Numbered from the stretch's first letter, positions 17,501-25,182 are shown. The stretch: 41,655 bases of DNA from an uncultured Lachnospiraceae bacterium (GCA_947625755.1 CANQPJ010000005.1:79832-121486); one strand, 5' to 3'. A program made the numbers and translations. Notes: generated by a model not told the origin, from the letters alone.

Positions 17501-18320
17501 CAAATTTATCTTTTCTGTCTCTAAAAACATCTTTTCTCGTCTCCAGATAACTTTCATATGTTTTAGCTATCGGTTCATGATAGTAACCTTCGTCAAATTT
17601 GACATCCGTAAGTTCTGTATTAAAAGTTGTATGACGACAATGATCCGACCAATAGGTATCTAATACTCTGATTTCCGTCATTGACGGATCTCTGTCCTCT
17701 TCGGATTTAAAATAATTCTGAATATGAAGGAAATCCTTGAACGTCATAGCCAGTCCAAGGGAATCGTAAAGTTCTTTCAGTGGAGTTTCTTCCATGTCTT
17801 TAAAACCGTCAAAGATAATAACATCTTCCGGCTCTTCAAATTCCGTAACCAGTGTTTCCGGCTTTTCCAGCCCTGTCTCTCTGGAGTCTACTGGATTGAT
17901 GCAATAGCTCTTAATCTGTTCAAACTCTGCATCGTTAATATCTCCAACCAATACATATGTAGTAGCTGTTTTAATTTCAGGATTTTCATCTTCATTTAAA
18001 AATTTAACACACTGCACAGCAGAATCTGCTCTCTGGTCAAACTGTCCCGGTAAATATTCTACACTAAACACTCTGGATGTCTCTTTGTCATAAGGAAATG
18101 TCTCCTCATATACATCATCTACCGGCGGTTCTGAAAATACACTGGTAAGTGCTTTATTATATGTATCTTCCGATAGATTTTCTACATCATATCTTACTAA
18201 TACTCTTACTTCCTTTAAACCGCTAATCTCGAGATAGCCTTTCAAATCCTCTGTTAATTCCTTTGCTTTTACAGCATAAGGAGTTTTCTTTTCTACATAA
18301 ACACGCTTAACTTTACTCAT
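14565..18320 (-). CDS. purL: Phosphoribosylformylglycinamidine synthase, single-chain
   Basis: PurL converts FGAR to FGAM using ATP and glutamine. At 1251 residues this is the single-chain form of Clostridia/Bacteroides: an N-terminal PurS-like region (about 1-145), the two-lobed synthetase (about 200-960; NHPTEIEPFGGAATCLGG, VLLGGRTGRDGCGGAT, IGGKDSMSGTF), and a C-terminal PurQ-type glutaminase with triad Cys1092 in GICNGFQ, His1222 and Glu1224 in MAHIER; PASHGEGRF is also present. It therefore needs no separate purS or purQ. AGGAGG lies 5 nt before the ATG. It is a single-gene unit here, away from the other pur genes, with its own promoter and terminator. Confidence 0.97.
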   Translation of the reverse strand: MSKVKRVYVEKKTPYAVKAKELTEDLKGYLEISGLKEVRVLVRYDVENLSEDTYNKALTSVFSEPPVDDVYEETFPYDKETSRVFSVEYLPGQFDQRADSAVQCVKFLNEDENPEIKTATTYVLVGDINDAEFEQIKSYCINPVDSRETGLEKPETLVTEFEEPEDVIIFDGFKDMEETPLKELYDSLGLAMTFKDFLHIQNYFKSEEDRDPSMTEIRVLDTYWSDHCRHTTFNTELTDVKFDEGYYHEPIAKTYESYLETRKDVFRDRKDKFVCLMDLALIAMRKLKKEGKLDDQEKSDEINACSIVVPVEVDGKTEEWLVNFKNETHNHPTEIEPFGGAATCLGGAIRDPLSGRTYVYQAMRVTGAADPTKSMSETLTGKLPQKKLVQGAADGYSSYGNQIGLATGLVKEIYHPDYVAKRMEIGAVMGAAPRRAVQRLTSDPGDVIVLLGGRTGRDGCGGATGSSKIHTEESIETCGAEVQKGNAPTERKLQRLFRREEVSHMIKKCNDFGAGGVSVAIGELADGLHINLDKVPKKYAGLDGTEIAISESQERMAVVVDPADVEQFLIYANEENLEATVVAEVTKEPRLVLEWRGKEIVNLSRAFLDTNGAHQETSVEVDMPKKEENFFIAQPVDDVKEKWLETLSDLNVCSQKGLVEKFDGSIGAGSVFMPHGGKYQKTETQAMVAKLPVLKGKCDTVTMMSYGFDPYLSSWSPYHGAIYAVVDSIAKIVANGGDYKKIRMTYQEYFRRMTENPRRWSQPFAALLGSYDAQMGFGLPSIGGKDSMSGTFNDIDVPPTLVSFAVDVAKEKDIITPEFKAAGNKIVKFEISKDAFDKPVYSEIMQLYDQIHSMIQDGVIISAYAVDGKGVIPAVSKMAFGNNIGVSISDSISGTDLFAPEFGDIIAEVPADRFGDIIADYVLIGETNDNRIFEYGDEVISMDEALKAWEKPLEKVFPTRSHKDTSIIDTPVYDKGSIYVCKNKVAKPTVFIPVFPGTNCEYDTAKAFENAGASVITKVFKNLTPEDIRDSVKIFEQAIQQSQIIMFPGGFSAGDEPDGSAKFFATAFRNAKIEEAVHKLLNERDGLALGICNGFQALIKLGLVPHGKITGQDVNSPTLTYNTINRHVSKMVYTKVVSNKSPWLQEAELGGVYVNPASHGEGRFVAPAETIKELFANGQVATQYVNQQGQPTMDEEWNVNGSYMAIEGITSPDGRCFGKMAHIERKGRAVATNIYGEQDLKVFESGVHYFA

Positions 18321-18350
18321 CGGTTCCTCCTGGTAAATTGCTTATCAAAA

Positions 18351-18364
18351 TAGTGGTAATACTA
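18351..18364. promoter_or_regulatory. Imperfect palindrome in the purL leader
   Basis: TAGTGGTAATACTA has matching TAGT/ACTA ends around a six-base centre and lies immediately after the purL transcription start. On the minus strand it contains TGTAGTATT together with its flank, identical to the left half of the degV palindrome. Confidence 0.3.
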
Positions 18365-18372
18365 CACACGAT

Positions 18373-18401
18373 AGTATAACATTAATAGACAAAAAGGTAA
18401 A
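18373..18401 (-). promoter_or_regulatory. purL promoter
   Basis: On the minus strand TTTACC (18396-18401), 17-nt spacer, TATACT (18373-18378), about 50 nt before the purL start. Confidence 0.6.
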
Positions 18402-18427
18402 GGAAAAGGACCGCTTGAAAATCAGAA

Positions 18428-18460
18428 AAGGAGCTGAAAAAATAATTTTTCCAGCCCCTT
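18428..18460 (-). terminator. Terminator after the Big2-like protein gene
   Basis: AAGGAGCTG (18428-18436) pairs with CAGCCCCTT (18452-18460) through nine positions including one G.U, extended by A-run/T-run pairing, in the gap between the minus-strand gene ending at 18530 and the purL promoter. Confidence 0.7.
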
Positions 18461-18529
18461 GTACCAAAAGGTAAATTTAACAGTTTTGTTGATAAAATTT
18501 TGGGTAAATTCCATACGAATTCATTTTTC

Positions 18530-19210
18530 CTAATCGTCAAATTCGTATGAGAATTTTTGATTTAAATAATCTTCCACAGTTTCTAAATAATACTCAACCT
18601 TTTCTACTTCTCTTTCTATTGTTCGATAGGATTTATAACTTGTATTTCCCATCTCGTATTTCATTTCCCACTTATCATCCATCCTGCTTAATTTATTCTC
18701 GATATTATTTATCTTTCTTTCAAAAGCATAGTATTGGTTTCTTCTTCCCGTAGCTGTCGCAGATAATTTTGTTTTTTTTATGTCTGCCCTGACGGATTTT
18801 GCATTGTTCTTATACTTCTTGATTGTTTTCTTTGCTTTTGTAACAGCGGATTTTGATTTTTTGGCTTTTTTAACCGTAATCTTATATGTTGCCTTTATTT
18901 TCGTTCCACGGATTTTTACGGTAATCTTTGCTTTTCCCGGCTTAATCCCTTTTATTTTTGTATCTTCATCTCTGTGTCGTAATACTTTAGCTACCTTTGT
19001 GTTACTGCTGCGCCACTGAATATTGTAATCACTGATTTCTATATAGCCGGGGAAAACGTGAGAATCCAGTTCAATTATATCTCCTACATACACAGTCTTT
19101 TTTCCTGTAATAGTAATTCGCTTTACTCTCGGAGCTGCCGTAACAGGCAGCATCATAGTCAGCGCTAACACCATTGCTAATAAAACCGACAAATATTTTC
19201 TCTTTCTCAT
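18530..19210 (-). CDS. Secreted protein with Big2-like domain and charged helical tail
   Basis: A 226-residue exported protein of unknown function. Residues 1-26 are a signal peptide ending in LPVTAAP. Residues about 28-113 form a bacterial Ig-like group 2 domain (ITITGKKTVYVGD, QWRSSNTKVAKV, GIKPGKAKITVKIRG). A very basic stretch, about 114-150, is followed by a predicted helical, possibly coiled-coil segment to residue 220 ending in acidic residues. It begins 16 nt after the PepSY lipoprotein stop and so probably belongs to the two-component operon; its terminator precedes purL. Confidence 0.65.
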   Translation of the reverse strand: MRKRKYLSVLLAMVLALTMMLPVTAAPRVKRITITGKKTVYVGDIIELDSHVFPGYIEISDYNIQWRSSNTKVAKVLRHRDEDTKIKGIKPGKAKITVKIRGTKIKATYKITVKKAKKSKSAVTKAKKTIKKYKNNAKSVRADIKKTKLSATATGRRNQYYAFERKINNIENKLSRMDDKWEMKYEMGNTSYKSYRTIEREVEKVEYYLETVEDYLNQKFSYEFDD

Positions 19211-19226
19211 TCTGTACCCTCGCTTT

Positions 19227-19844
19227 CTATCTTAACTCCTGACTCCACTCCAAAAAGTTTCCTGTATTGGCATCAATTTTAAAGTCGTACTCATGTTGTC
19301 CATACCAAACCTCGCCTTCATAAACATAGTGTCCGTCATCATAATCCAGTTCAATTTTCATGTCGTTTCCTGTTGCGCCCTGCACTCTGTTAAGCACCTT
19401 CTTTTTCGCCTCATTCAGACTTACAGCTACATTTCTCTGTGTATTATTATTGTTCTGTACCTCATTCTGTACACTATTCTGATTCTGGGAAGTATTCTGC
19501 ACGGTACTTTCCTTTTGCATTTCTGTCTGCTGTGTCTGCGGAGTTACATAATGACTCTTCTCCTTATCTACTTTTTGGATTGTTCCATCTGATGCAAGGA
19601 CCTCATATTCATATTCCATACCGGACTGTGCATCAGTAAATTGTACCTCATAAACTTTTCGTCCGTCTTCAATATCCCGGGAGACATGTAAGCGGGAAAC
19701 ATTCTCTTCGCTCACGTTTGCATCTGTAAAAGCGATTTCCCGGGCTTTATCTTTTCCAATATCTTTACCATCAGTAATTCCACAGCCAACAAGCAGTACA
19801 GCGGCTGTGATTAGAAATCCTGCTCGAATAACTTTTTTAATCAT
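19227..19844 (-). CDS. PepSY-domain lipoprotein
   Basis: A 205-residue lipoprotein anchored at the outer membrane face. The signal has lipobox LLVGC with Cys21. Two PepSY-like repeats, near residues 35-85 and 140-203 (EAKKKVLNRVQGATG; HEYDFKIDANTGNFLEW), are joined by a Gln/Asn-rich linker of about 45 residues. PepSY domains are thought to bind or inhibit other proteins, and such lipoproteins often accompany PmrA/QseB-type two-component systems. The ATG at 19844 has AAAGGAG 8 nt upstream; a longer frame extending upstream overlaps the histidine kinase end and lacks a signal peptide. It follows the kinase by 88 nt and has its own promoter region. Confidence 0.82.
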   Translation of the reverse strand: MIKKVIRAGFLITAAVLLVGCGITDGKDIGKDKAREIAFTDANVSEENVSRLHVSRDIEDGRKVYEVQFTDAQSGMEYEYEVLASDGTIQKVDKEKSHYVTPQTQQTEMQKESTVQNTSQNQNSVQNEVQNNNNTQRNVAVSLNEAKKKVLNRVQGATGNDMKIELDYDDGHYVYEGEVWYGQHEYDFKIDANTGNFLEWSQELR

Positions 19845-19889
19845 TCCAATATCTCCTTTCATTTTTAACTTATTTATTTTGTTATATAT

Positions 19890-19895
19890 AGTATG
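19890..19895 (-). promoter_or_regulatory. Candidate -10 for the PepSY lipoprotein gene
   Basis: CATACT on the minus strand, 10 nt downstream of the direct repeat at 19906-19922; TATATA just after it is an alternative. No good -35, as expected for an activator-dependent promoter. Confidence 0.4.
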
Positions 19896-19905
19896 ACAGA
19901 TAAAG

Positions 19906-19922
19906 ATTAAAAAAAGATTAAA
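19906..19922 (-). promoter_or_regulatory. PmrA/PhoB-type direct repeat (response regulator box)
   Basis: On the minus strand TTTAAT-CTTTT-TTTAAT, a direct repeat with an 11-bp period, lies between the histidine kinase stop and the PepSY lipoprotein gene. OmpR/PhoB-family dimers bind head-to-tail to such 11-bp-spaced half-sites, and YTTAAT-N5-YTTAAT has the form of the PmrA box. It probably serves the response regulator encoded at 21327-22001. Confidence 0.55.
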
Positions 19923-19932
19923 AAATTTAATT

Positions 19933-21330
19933 TTATTTTTCATTTTGTTTTTTACATTCCAACGGAAGCCCAAAAGAAAAAATACTTCCTTCTCCCAGAA
20001 CACTTTCTGCCTTTATCCAGCCGCCATGTGCTTTAACAATCCACTCCACCATGGAAAGCCCAAGTCCCGAGTGACTGCCGCTACGGGATGGCGATACCTG
20101 ATAAAACCTTTTCCATATATATGGAAGTTTCTCTTTTGGAATCCCAATTCCATTATCCCGGATAGAACCCACGACTTCATGCTCTGTCTTTGTAAGAGAA
20201 AGCTCTACTTTTCCATTTTCTTTACTATATGCAATAGCATTAGAAAGAAGGTTCACAATCATGCGGATATAAAATGTTTCATCAATATATGCAAAAATGT
20301 CCGGTTCAATATGCGCTTCTATTAGTACCTGACCAACAGATAATCCGTTTATCATTTTTTGCTCTTCTATTATCATCTCTGTTATCTCACTAACGTTGAG
20401 GCGTTCCCTGTTCAGAGGCTGCCTTCCCTGATCCGCCCGTGATAACAAAAGCAGCTGGGAAATCATTTCCGCCATGTTTTTTGTTTTTCTATAAATCAGG
20501 GAAATCTGCTGCCTTTGCTCCTCCGACAGACTTTCATCTGCAAGACAGGCATCACATTGCGCCATAATTACACTAATTGGTGTTCTTAATTCATGAGAAA
20601 CATCAGATGTAAATTGCTTTTCTCTTTGAAAAGCAATCTCCAACTGTTCGAGCATTTCATCAAAAGTTTCTGCCAAATCATATATTTCATCTCTTGTTTT
20701 TTTTGTCTTTTTATTTTTTTCTACCGCATCCCGCAATCCGATACGTCGGGACATATCTGCATCTTCCTGTATTTTTCTTACAGTATATGTAATTTTACGG
20801 ACGGGCTGTAATGTCCTTTTTGTAAAAAAATATCCTAAAACTGCCATTACAATAACAAGCAGCGGAAGAATAATTCCTGCAAACCTTAATGTAATGCGAA
20901 AACTCTTTTCGGCATTTGTTATGGACGTTATTCCCCTGATATATAATCCCTCCTGTGGAACTGATAAATCAAAGACATACCAATCCATATACCGCTGGCT
21001 GATTTTTCTTAATTCTCCATCAGAAAATTCCGGCTGTTCATCAAAACCGTATGGGATTTTTCCATACATAAAATAATTATCTTTATTATAGACAGAAAGA
21101 TAGACATTATCCTCGACGGAATAAAAATCAGAATCAATCTCCAAATTCCCATCTTCCATTTCTACGTCATCTAATCCATTTTCAACGTGATGTTTCAATA
21201 TATCCTGTGTAGAACTAAGCATCTCTCTGTTACTTAAAGAAAATAAAAGAATTAACGCTGTCCCCGTCACTAGAACCATAAAAAAAGTATACACGATAGT
21301 TAATTTAAATTTTAATGTAAATCGTCTCAT
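19933..21330 (-). CDS. Sensor histidine kinase
   Basis: A 465-residue membrane kinase partnering the response regulator whose gene overlaps by 4 bp (ATGA). Membrane segments lie near residues 10-32 and 149-170, with an external sensor domain of about 115 residues between them. HAMP follows (about 171-235, interrupted by a Lys-rich stretch KNKKTKKTRDE), then HisKA with phospho-accepting His246 in SDVSHELRTP, then the ATPase domain with NLLSNAIAYSKENG, DNGIGIP and GLGLSM. The signal sensed is unknown. A linked PepSY lipoprotein suggests an envelope stimulus such as metal or cationic peptide stress, by family association only. Confidence 0.93.
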   Translation of the reverse strand: MRRFTLKFKLTIVYTFFMVLVTGTALILLFSLSNREMLSSTQDILKHHVENGLDDVEMEDGNLEIDSDFYSVEDNVYLSVYNKDNYFMYGKIPYGFDEQPEFSDGELRKISQRYMDWYVFDLSVPQEGLYIRGITSITNAEKSFRITLRFAGIILPLLVIVMAVLGYFFTKRTLQPVRKITYTVRKIQEDADMSRRIGLRDAVEKNKKTKKTRDEIYDLAETFDEMLEQLEIAFQREKQFTSDVSHELRTPISVIMAQCDACLADESLSEEQRQQISLIYRKTKNMAEMISQLLLLSRADQGRQPLNRERLNVSEITEMIIEEQKMINGLSVGQVLIEAHIEPDIFAYIDETFYIRMIVNLLSNAIAYSKENGKVELSLTKTEHEVVGSIRDNGIGIPKEKLPYIWKRFYQVSPSRSGSHSGLGLSMVEWIVKAHGGWIKAESVLGEGSIFSFGLPLECKKQNEK

Positions 21331-22001
21331 TTCTTCACCTTCAATACATACCCTGTACCTCGTACTGTATGGATAACTTTATGATCAAATCCATCATCAA
21401 TTTTCTTTCGCAGATACCGGATATAGACATCAATGATATTTGATCCTCCTGTATAATCGTAGCCCCACAGGTGCTCTTCCAATCGTTCTCTGGATAATAC
21501 AATCCCCTCGTTTTGTACCATATATCTCAACAGGGAAAATTCTTTTCCTGACAGCTGAATTTCCTTTCCGGCACGCAGTACCTGCTGGGTGTCCAGATGA
21601 ACTTCTAAATCCCCAATTTTATAACAGCTTTTCGGCACCTCTGACGGTTTTCTTAAAAGCACCCGGATTCTAGCCAACAGCTCCTCAAACGCAAAAGGCT
21701 TTACCAGATAGTCATTGGCTCCTGCGTCCAGTCCTTCCACCCTGTCATTGATACTGTCTCTTGCAGTAAGTAAAAGTACAGGTACATTTTTCTTCTGCCT
21801 CCTGATTGTTCGTAACACTGTCATGCCATCTACTTTCGGCATCATAATATCCAAAATGACAGCATCATATTCCGTAACGCTTATGTAATCTAACGCCTCA
21901 CTGCCGTCAAAACAGGAATCCACACTATAGTGGTTTTCTTTCAATCTCTTGGAAATAATCCTGTTTAAATCTGCTTCATCTTCAGCAACTAAAATACGCA
22001 T
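21327..22001 (-). CDS. OmpR-family response regulator
   Basis: A 224-residue regulator. The receiver domain (1-115) has the acidic pocket EDEAD, phospho-accepting Asp51 in VILDIMMP, Thr79 and Lys101 in YLVKPF. The C-terminal winged helix (about 125-222) ends with the family's DVYIRYLRKKID and VRGTGYVL. It probably binds the 11-bp-spaced TTTAAT repeat before the PepSY lipoprotein gene. GGGAG precedes the ATG by 6 nt. First gene of the operon with the histidine kinase. Confidence 0.94.
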   Translation of the reverse strand: MRILVAEDEADLNRIISKRLKENHYSVDSCFDGSEALDYISVTEYDAVILDIMMPKVDGMTVLRTIRRQKKNVPVLLLTARDSINDRVEGLDAGANDYLVKPFAFEELLARIRVLLRKPSEVPKSCYKIGDLEVHLDTQQVLRAGKEIQLSGKEFSLLRYMVQNEGIVLSRERLEEHLWGYDYTGGSNIIDVYIRYLRKKIDDGFDHKVIHTVRGTGYVLKVKK

Positions 22002-22089
22002 ACATATCTCCCTTTCCGGTAAAATCCTTTGTCACTGCCTGTAATTTTATGTTTCCTGTCTCCACCTGATGTAAATATATTTTATCATA

Positions 22090-22848
22090 CTACTGAAACT
22101 CTGTCACATTTTTGCGGTACCATTCGGGCATATGATTCTGCTGGCATTTCGGATTATATCTTGCCTCTATTCCTATGGTTTTAAAGAACACCTGCCACAA
22201 ATCCCGATATTCATCATTGGTCTGTAAATCTTTTGTCAGATGGTCCATATCCCTGCCCTCTACAAAAATTGTATCCATATTGTGTTTATGCACTGCTGAT
22301 TTTTTTCTTTTGGCATCATAGATAATCCAGTCTTCCTCTGGAAAACGCTCATCAAAATGCTGCGCCACAAAAGGTAAAACATCGCATTTCGGCTCTATTT
22401 TTCCATATAACACATTCCCTTTTAACTCATCAAACCGTAAGAACTCTTTAAATAAATGCGCTTCATTAGACACCTTTCTGCTCAATTCCATCAAACGCAT
22501 TACTGCCGGATTTCCTAACATCTTTGTCACTCGCGCCCCTGCCGGATATGCCAGTTTTAAAAAATTAAATACCGCATCTGCCCTATCCTCATCATAATGC
22601 ATACATGCCTCATAAACCATACGGTATGCCTTTTCTGATACTTTGATGCGGACGGATTCTGCCACGCGTACTGCCTTGTCCAAATCCGTCTCCACCGGTA
22701 CAAACTCTGAAAAAAATGTAGGAGTATAATTCCTGCCCGGATGAATATGCACAATCCATCCCTTATTCATAAACACCCAGCCATTATAAACCGCAGTCAT
22801 AATGCCATCAAATGTTTCCTCGCACACTAATGTTATCTCTTTATTCAT
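22090..22848 (-). CDS. Putative DNA metabolism protein, TIGR03915 family
   Basis: A 252-residue protein of the TIGR03915 family, which is found next to, and never far from, the radical SAM family TIGR03916; some relatives are fused to uracil-DNA glycosylase domains. The C-terminal part (DUF4130) shows WIIYDAKRKKSAVHKHN, followed by a segment LWQVFFKTIGIEARYNPKCQ and MPEWYRKNVTEF. The activity is not known to me. The gene overlaps the radical SAM gene stop by 4 bp (ATGA), indicating coupled expression and likely a physical or pathway partnership. No helix-hairpin-helix or nuclease motif is obvious. Confidence 0.85.
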   Translation of the reverse strand: MNKEITLVCEETFDGIMTAVYNGWVFMNKGWIVHIHPGRNYTPTFFSEFVPVETDLDKAVRVAESVRIKVSEKAYRMVYEACMHYDEDRADAVFNFLKLAYPAGARVTKMLGNPAVMRLMELSRKVSNEAHLFKEFLRFDELKGNVLYGKIEPKCDVLPFVAQHFDERFPEEDWIIYDAKRKKSAVHKHNMDTIFVEGRDMDHLTKDLQTNDEYRDLWQVFFKTIGIEARYNPKCQQNHMPEWYRKNVTEFQ

Positions 22849-24191
22849 CCCGCTCCTACCTTTCCTGACGCTTTTGTTTCCAAATCCAAAAGTGTCATCT
22901 GCCTGTATGTGGTATCCTCTTCAATCTCAAACATCTGCTTTCTGTCTTTATCCGCCAAAGCCCTTGCAATAAAGTCTTTGTCCATTTTAAGAGGGAACAT
23001 GCATCTTCCATTACAGGTAATAAAATATGCCGCCCTCTTTAACACCACTCCCATTTTTTTTAAACTGTTAAAATCAAGAATCCCATACCTCCGGGCAGAT
23101 ATAATACGTCTCGCTGACTTTACTCCAAGTCCCGGTATCCTGAGCAATGTGTAATAGTCTGCCTTCATAATCTCTACGGGAAATCTTTCTAAATGATTAA
23201 CTGCCCAATCGCATTTTGGGTCCAGTACAACATTGAAATTCGGATGTTGTTCATTAAGTAATTCTTTTACTTCAAAATTGTAATATCTAAGCAGCCAGTC
23301 TGCCTGATACAGCCTATGCTCCCGAAGCAATGGATTCGGTCCTACCGGTGCAGGTGCATCTATATTATGGTTGACATTCACAAACGCCGAATAAAATACC
23401 CGTTTCATCTTATATTCCCTGTACATATGCTCTGTAACCATCATTAACTGATAATCTGTCTCCGGCGTCGCACCGATAATCATTTGGGTACTTTGTCCCG
23501 CCGGAACAAACTTTGATTTCTGATGTCTGCCATTCCTTGTGACCAGACTGTATCCGTCCCCTGATGCTGCAATGAGATTTCCTGTACCATACTGTATCTG
23601 CCTCATTGACGCCAGCATGTGTTTATGACTCTTATTAGGCGCAAGTTCCTGCAAACCTTTTCTGGTAGGAAGCTCCAGATTGGTACTCATTCTGTCTGCC
23701 AGAAATCCTATTTTTTCTATAATTTCAGGAGATGTACCCGGTATAGCCTTTACATGGATATATCCGAAAAAGTTATGTTCATTCCGCAGCTTCCATATGG
23801 TTTCATAGATAAGGCTCATTGTATAGTCAGGACTCATTAAAATACCTGAACTAAGAAAAAGCCCTTCAATATAATTCCGTCTGTAAAACTCCATGGTCAG
23901 CCTGCAGACCTCATCCGGAGTGAAGCTGGCTCTTGGCACATCATTGGAACGTCTGTTGATGCAGTATTTACAATCATAGATACACTCATTGGTATAAAGG
24001 ATTTTTAACAAAGATATACATCTTCCATCTGAAGAAAAAGAATGACAGATACCACAGGCATGTGTATTTCCCATACCCTTTCCATGATTGCTCCGGTCAA
24101 CACCGCTGCTCGTACACGCCACGTCATACTTTGCAGCGTCCGTTAATATTTTTAACTTTTTTGAAATATCCATATTCTGCTGAATCTTCAT
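22845..24191 (-). CDS. Putative DNA modification/repair radical SAM protein, TIGR03916 family
   Basis: A 448-residue radical SAM enzyme. The [4Fe-4S] motif CX3CX2C is at Cys70, Cys74 and Cys77 (ECIYDCKYC). Additional cysteines at 26, 46, 49 and 58 (CGIC...C) may hold a second cluster. Near residues 355-400, LLRIPGLGVKSARRIISARR is a helix-hairpin-helix DNA-binding motif like those of DNA glycosylases and RadC. Together these indicate a DNA-acting radical enzyme, by family name a repair or modification protein; no substrate is known. GGAGG lies 8 nt before the ATG at 24191. The promoter carries a LexA-type box, which independently supports a DNA damage role. Confidence 0.88.
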   Translation of the reverse strand: MKIQQNMDISKKLKILTDAAKYDVACTSSGVDRSNHGKGMGNTHACGICHSFSSDGRCISLLKILYTNECIYDCKYCINRRSNDVPRASFTPDEVCRLTMEFYRRNYIEGLFLSSGILMSPDYTMSLIYETIWKLRNEHNFFGYIHVKAIPGTSPEIIEKIGFLADRMSTNLELPTRKGLQELAPNKSHKHMLASMRQIQYGTGNLIAASGDGYSLVTRNGRHQKSKFVPAGQSTQMIIGATPETDYQLMMVTEHMYREYKMKRVFYSAFVNVNHNIDAPAPVGPNPLLREHRLYQADWLLRYYNFEVKELLNEQHPNFNVVLDPKCDWAVNHLERFPVEIMKADYYTLLRIPGLGVKSARRIISARRYGILDFNSLKKMGVVLKRAAYFITCNGRCMFPLKMDKDFIARALADKDRKQMFEIEEDTTYRQMTLLDLETKASGKVGAG

Positions 24192-24221
24192 GGTATGTAC
24201 CTCCATAAAAGCGCTGTGTAT

Positions 24222-24235
24222 CGAACATCTGTTCT
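24222..24235. promoter_or_regulatory. LexA/DinR box at the radical SAM operon promoter
   Basis: CGAACATCTGTTCT contains the perfect core GAAC-N4-GTTC of Gram-positive LexA boxes (CGAACRNRYGTTYC). It lies immediately downstream of the -10 TAAAAT (24236-24241, minus strand), about 30 nt before the radical SAM start, an ideal repressor position. Confidence 0.75.
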
Positions 24236-24241
24236 ATTTTA
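24236..24241 (-). promoter_or_regulatory. -10 element of the radical SAM operon
   Basis: TAAAAT on the minus strand, adjoining the LexA box. No convincing -35 at 16-18 nt. Confidence 0.45.
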
Positions 24242-24275
24242 TGGTATCACGCTTTTTCAATAATTACAATACTTT

Positions 24276-24305
24276 TTGAGTATTTTCCATGAGACGTGTT
24301 ATAAT
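24276..24305 (+). promoter_or_regulatory. Promoter of the phospholipase C-like gene
   Basis: TTGAGT (24276-24281), 18-nt spacer, TATAAT (24300-24305), a strong match 24 nt before the start codon, divergent from the radical SAM operon. Confidence 0.65.
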
Positions 24306-24328
24306 AGTGAAAAGGAGGATTGAGACGA

Positions 24329-25132
24329 ATGCCGGCACTATATGCACATAACAAATTCGGTAAATTGGTCATTCCAAAATTACCGGATGAAATAAAAAAT
24401 ATCATAAAAAAATATCCCGATTCCTTCCGTATTGGATTACAGGGACCTGACTTTTTATTCTTTGATATTACAAAAAGGAAAATAACCGGACTGGGCGTCC
24501 ATATGCACCACTGTGACACCTATTCTTTTATGGAGCATGCCCGCACTGTGATTCAGCAATATGGATTAGACAGTTCTCAATTCAGTTATATTACCGGTTT
24601 TATATGCCACTTTACGTTGGACAACATCTGCCACCCATATGTGAACAGATTTATGAAAGAAACTAATTGTGGGCATGTCGAAATCGAGGGCGATTTAGAC
24701 CACTTAATTTTATCAGGTGACGGACATTCTCCGGAACGTTATCCGCTCAACCTATTGGTTCCTGCCAGCAGAGACACAGCCGTCGGCATGGCGCCTTTTT
24801 ACCCACAGCTGACCATTGATGAAATCTATCATTCCCTTTGTATGATGCAATACATTAAAAGGCTTTTTGTTGCACCCGGTAAAATAAAACGTGCTTTGTT
24901 TACGCTTCTTATGAAGGCAACCTTTCACTATAAGCGGTTAAAAGGTCATGTGATGACGCCTTATCCCAATCCAAAATGCAGAGCGCAGAGCATTTTTTTA
25001 TATGACAGGCTCGTTCATTCTGTGGAGGAAGCAGTAATGCTGGTTCATAACTTTACGAATTCTGCTTTAAAAGGAACAATTTTATCCGGAAAATTTCATA
25101 GGGATTTTAATGGAAACTATATGTATGAATAG
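24329..25132 (+). CDS. Zinc-dependent phospholipase C-like protein
   Basis: A 267-residue protein of the Zn-dependent phospholipase C family. His and Asp residues in HMHHCDTYSFMEHA and in FICHFTLDNICHPYVN match the zinc-binding pattern of the all-helical fold, and LQGPDFLFFD is typical of Firmicute members. There is no signal peptide, so it may act in the cytoplasm, unlike Clostridium alpha-toxin; it is not evidence of a toxin. The ATG at 24329 has AGGAGG 10 nt upstream; the longer frame begins with a TTG abutting that site. Single-gene unit with a strong promoter and terminator. Confidence 0.82.
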   Translation: MPALYAHNKFGKLVIPKLPDEIKNIIKKYPDSFRIGLQGPDFLFFDITKRKITGLGVHMHHCDTYSFMEHARTVIQQYGLDSSQFSYITGFICHFTLDNICHPYVNRFMKETNCGHVEIEGDLDHLILSGDGHSPERYPLNLLVPASRDTAVGMAPFYPQLTIDEIYHSLCMMQYIKRLFVAPGKIKRALFTLLMKATFHYKRLKGHVMTPYPNPKCRAQSIFLYDRLVHSVEEAVMLVHNFTNSALKGTILSGKFHRDFNGNYMYE

Positions 25133-25137
25133 TGCAA

Positions 25138-25182
25138 AAAAAGAAGCAGCGATATGGCATTCCCATATTTCTGCTTCTTTTT
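25138..25182. terminator. Bidirectional terminator between the phospholipase C-like and GH25 genes
   Basis: AAAAAGAAGCAG (25138-25149) pairs with CTGCTTCTTTTT (25171-25182); an inner stem ATATGG/CCATAT closes the loop. A-run on one side and T-run on the other serve both convergent genes. Confidence 0.85.

Noticed and set aside
19845-20003. N-terminal extension of the PepSY lipoprotein
   Set aside because: It overlaps the histidine kinase coding end and would bury the signal peptide; the ATG at 19844 has a ribosome binding site and a perfect lipoprotein signal.
24329-25132. Alpha-toxin-like virulence phospholipase
   Set aside because: Only the zinc-binding fold is shared; there is no signal peptide and no membrane-binding C2-like domain.
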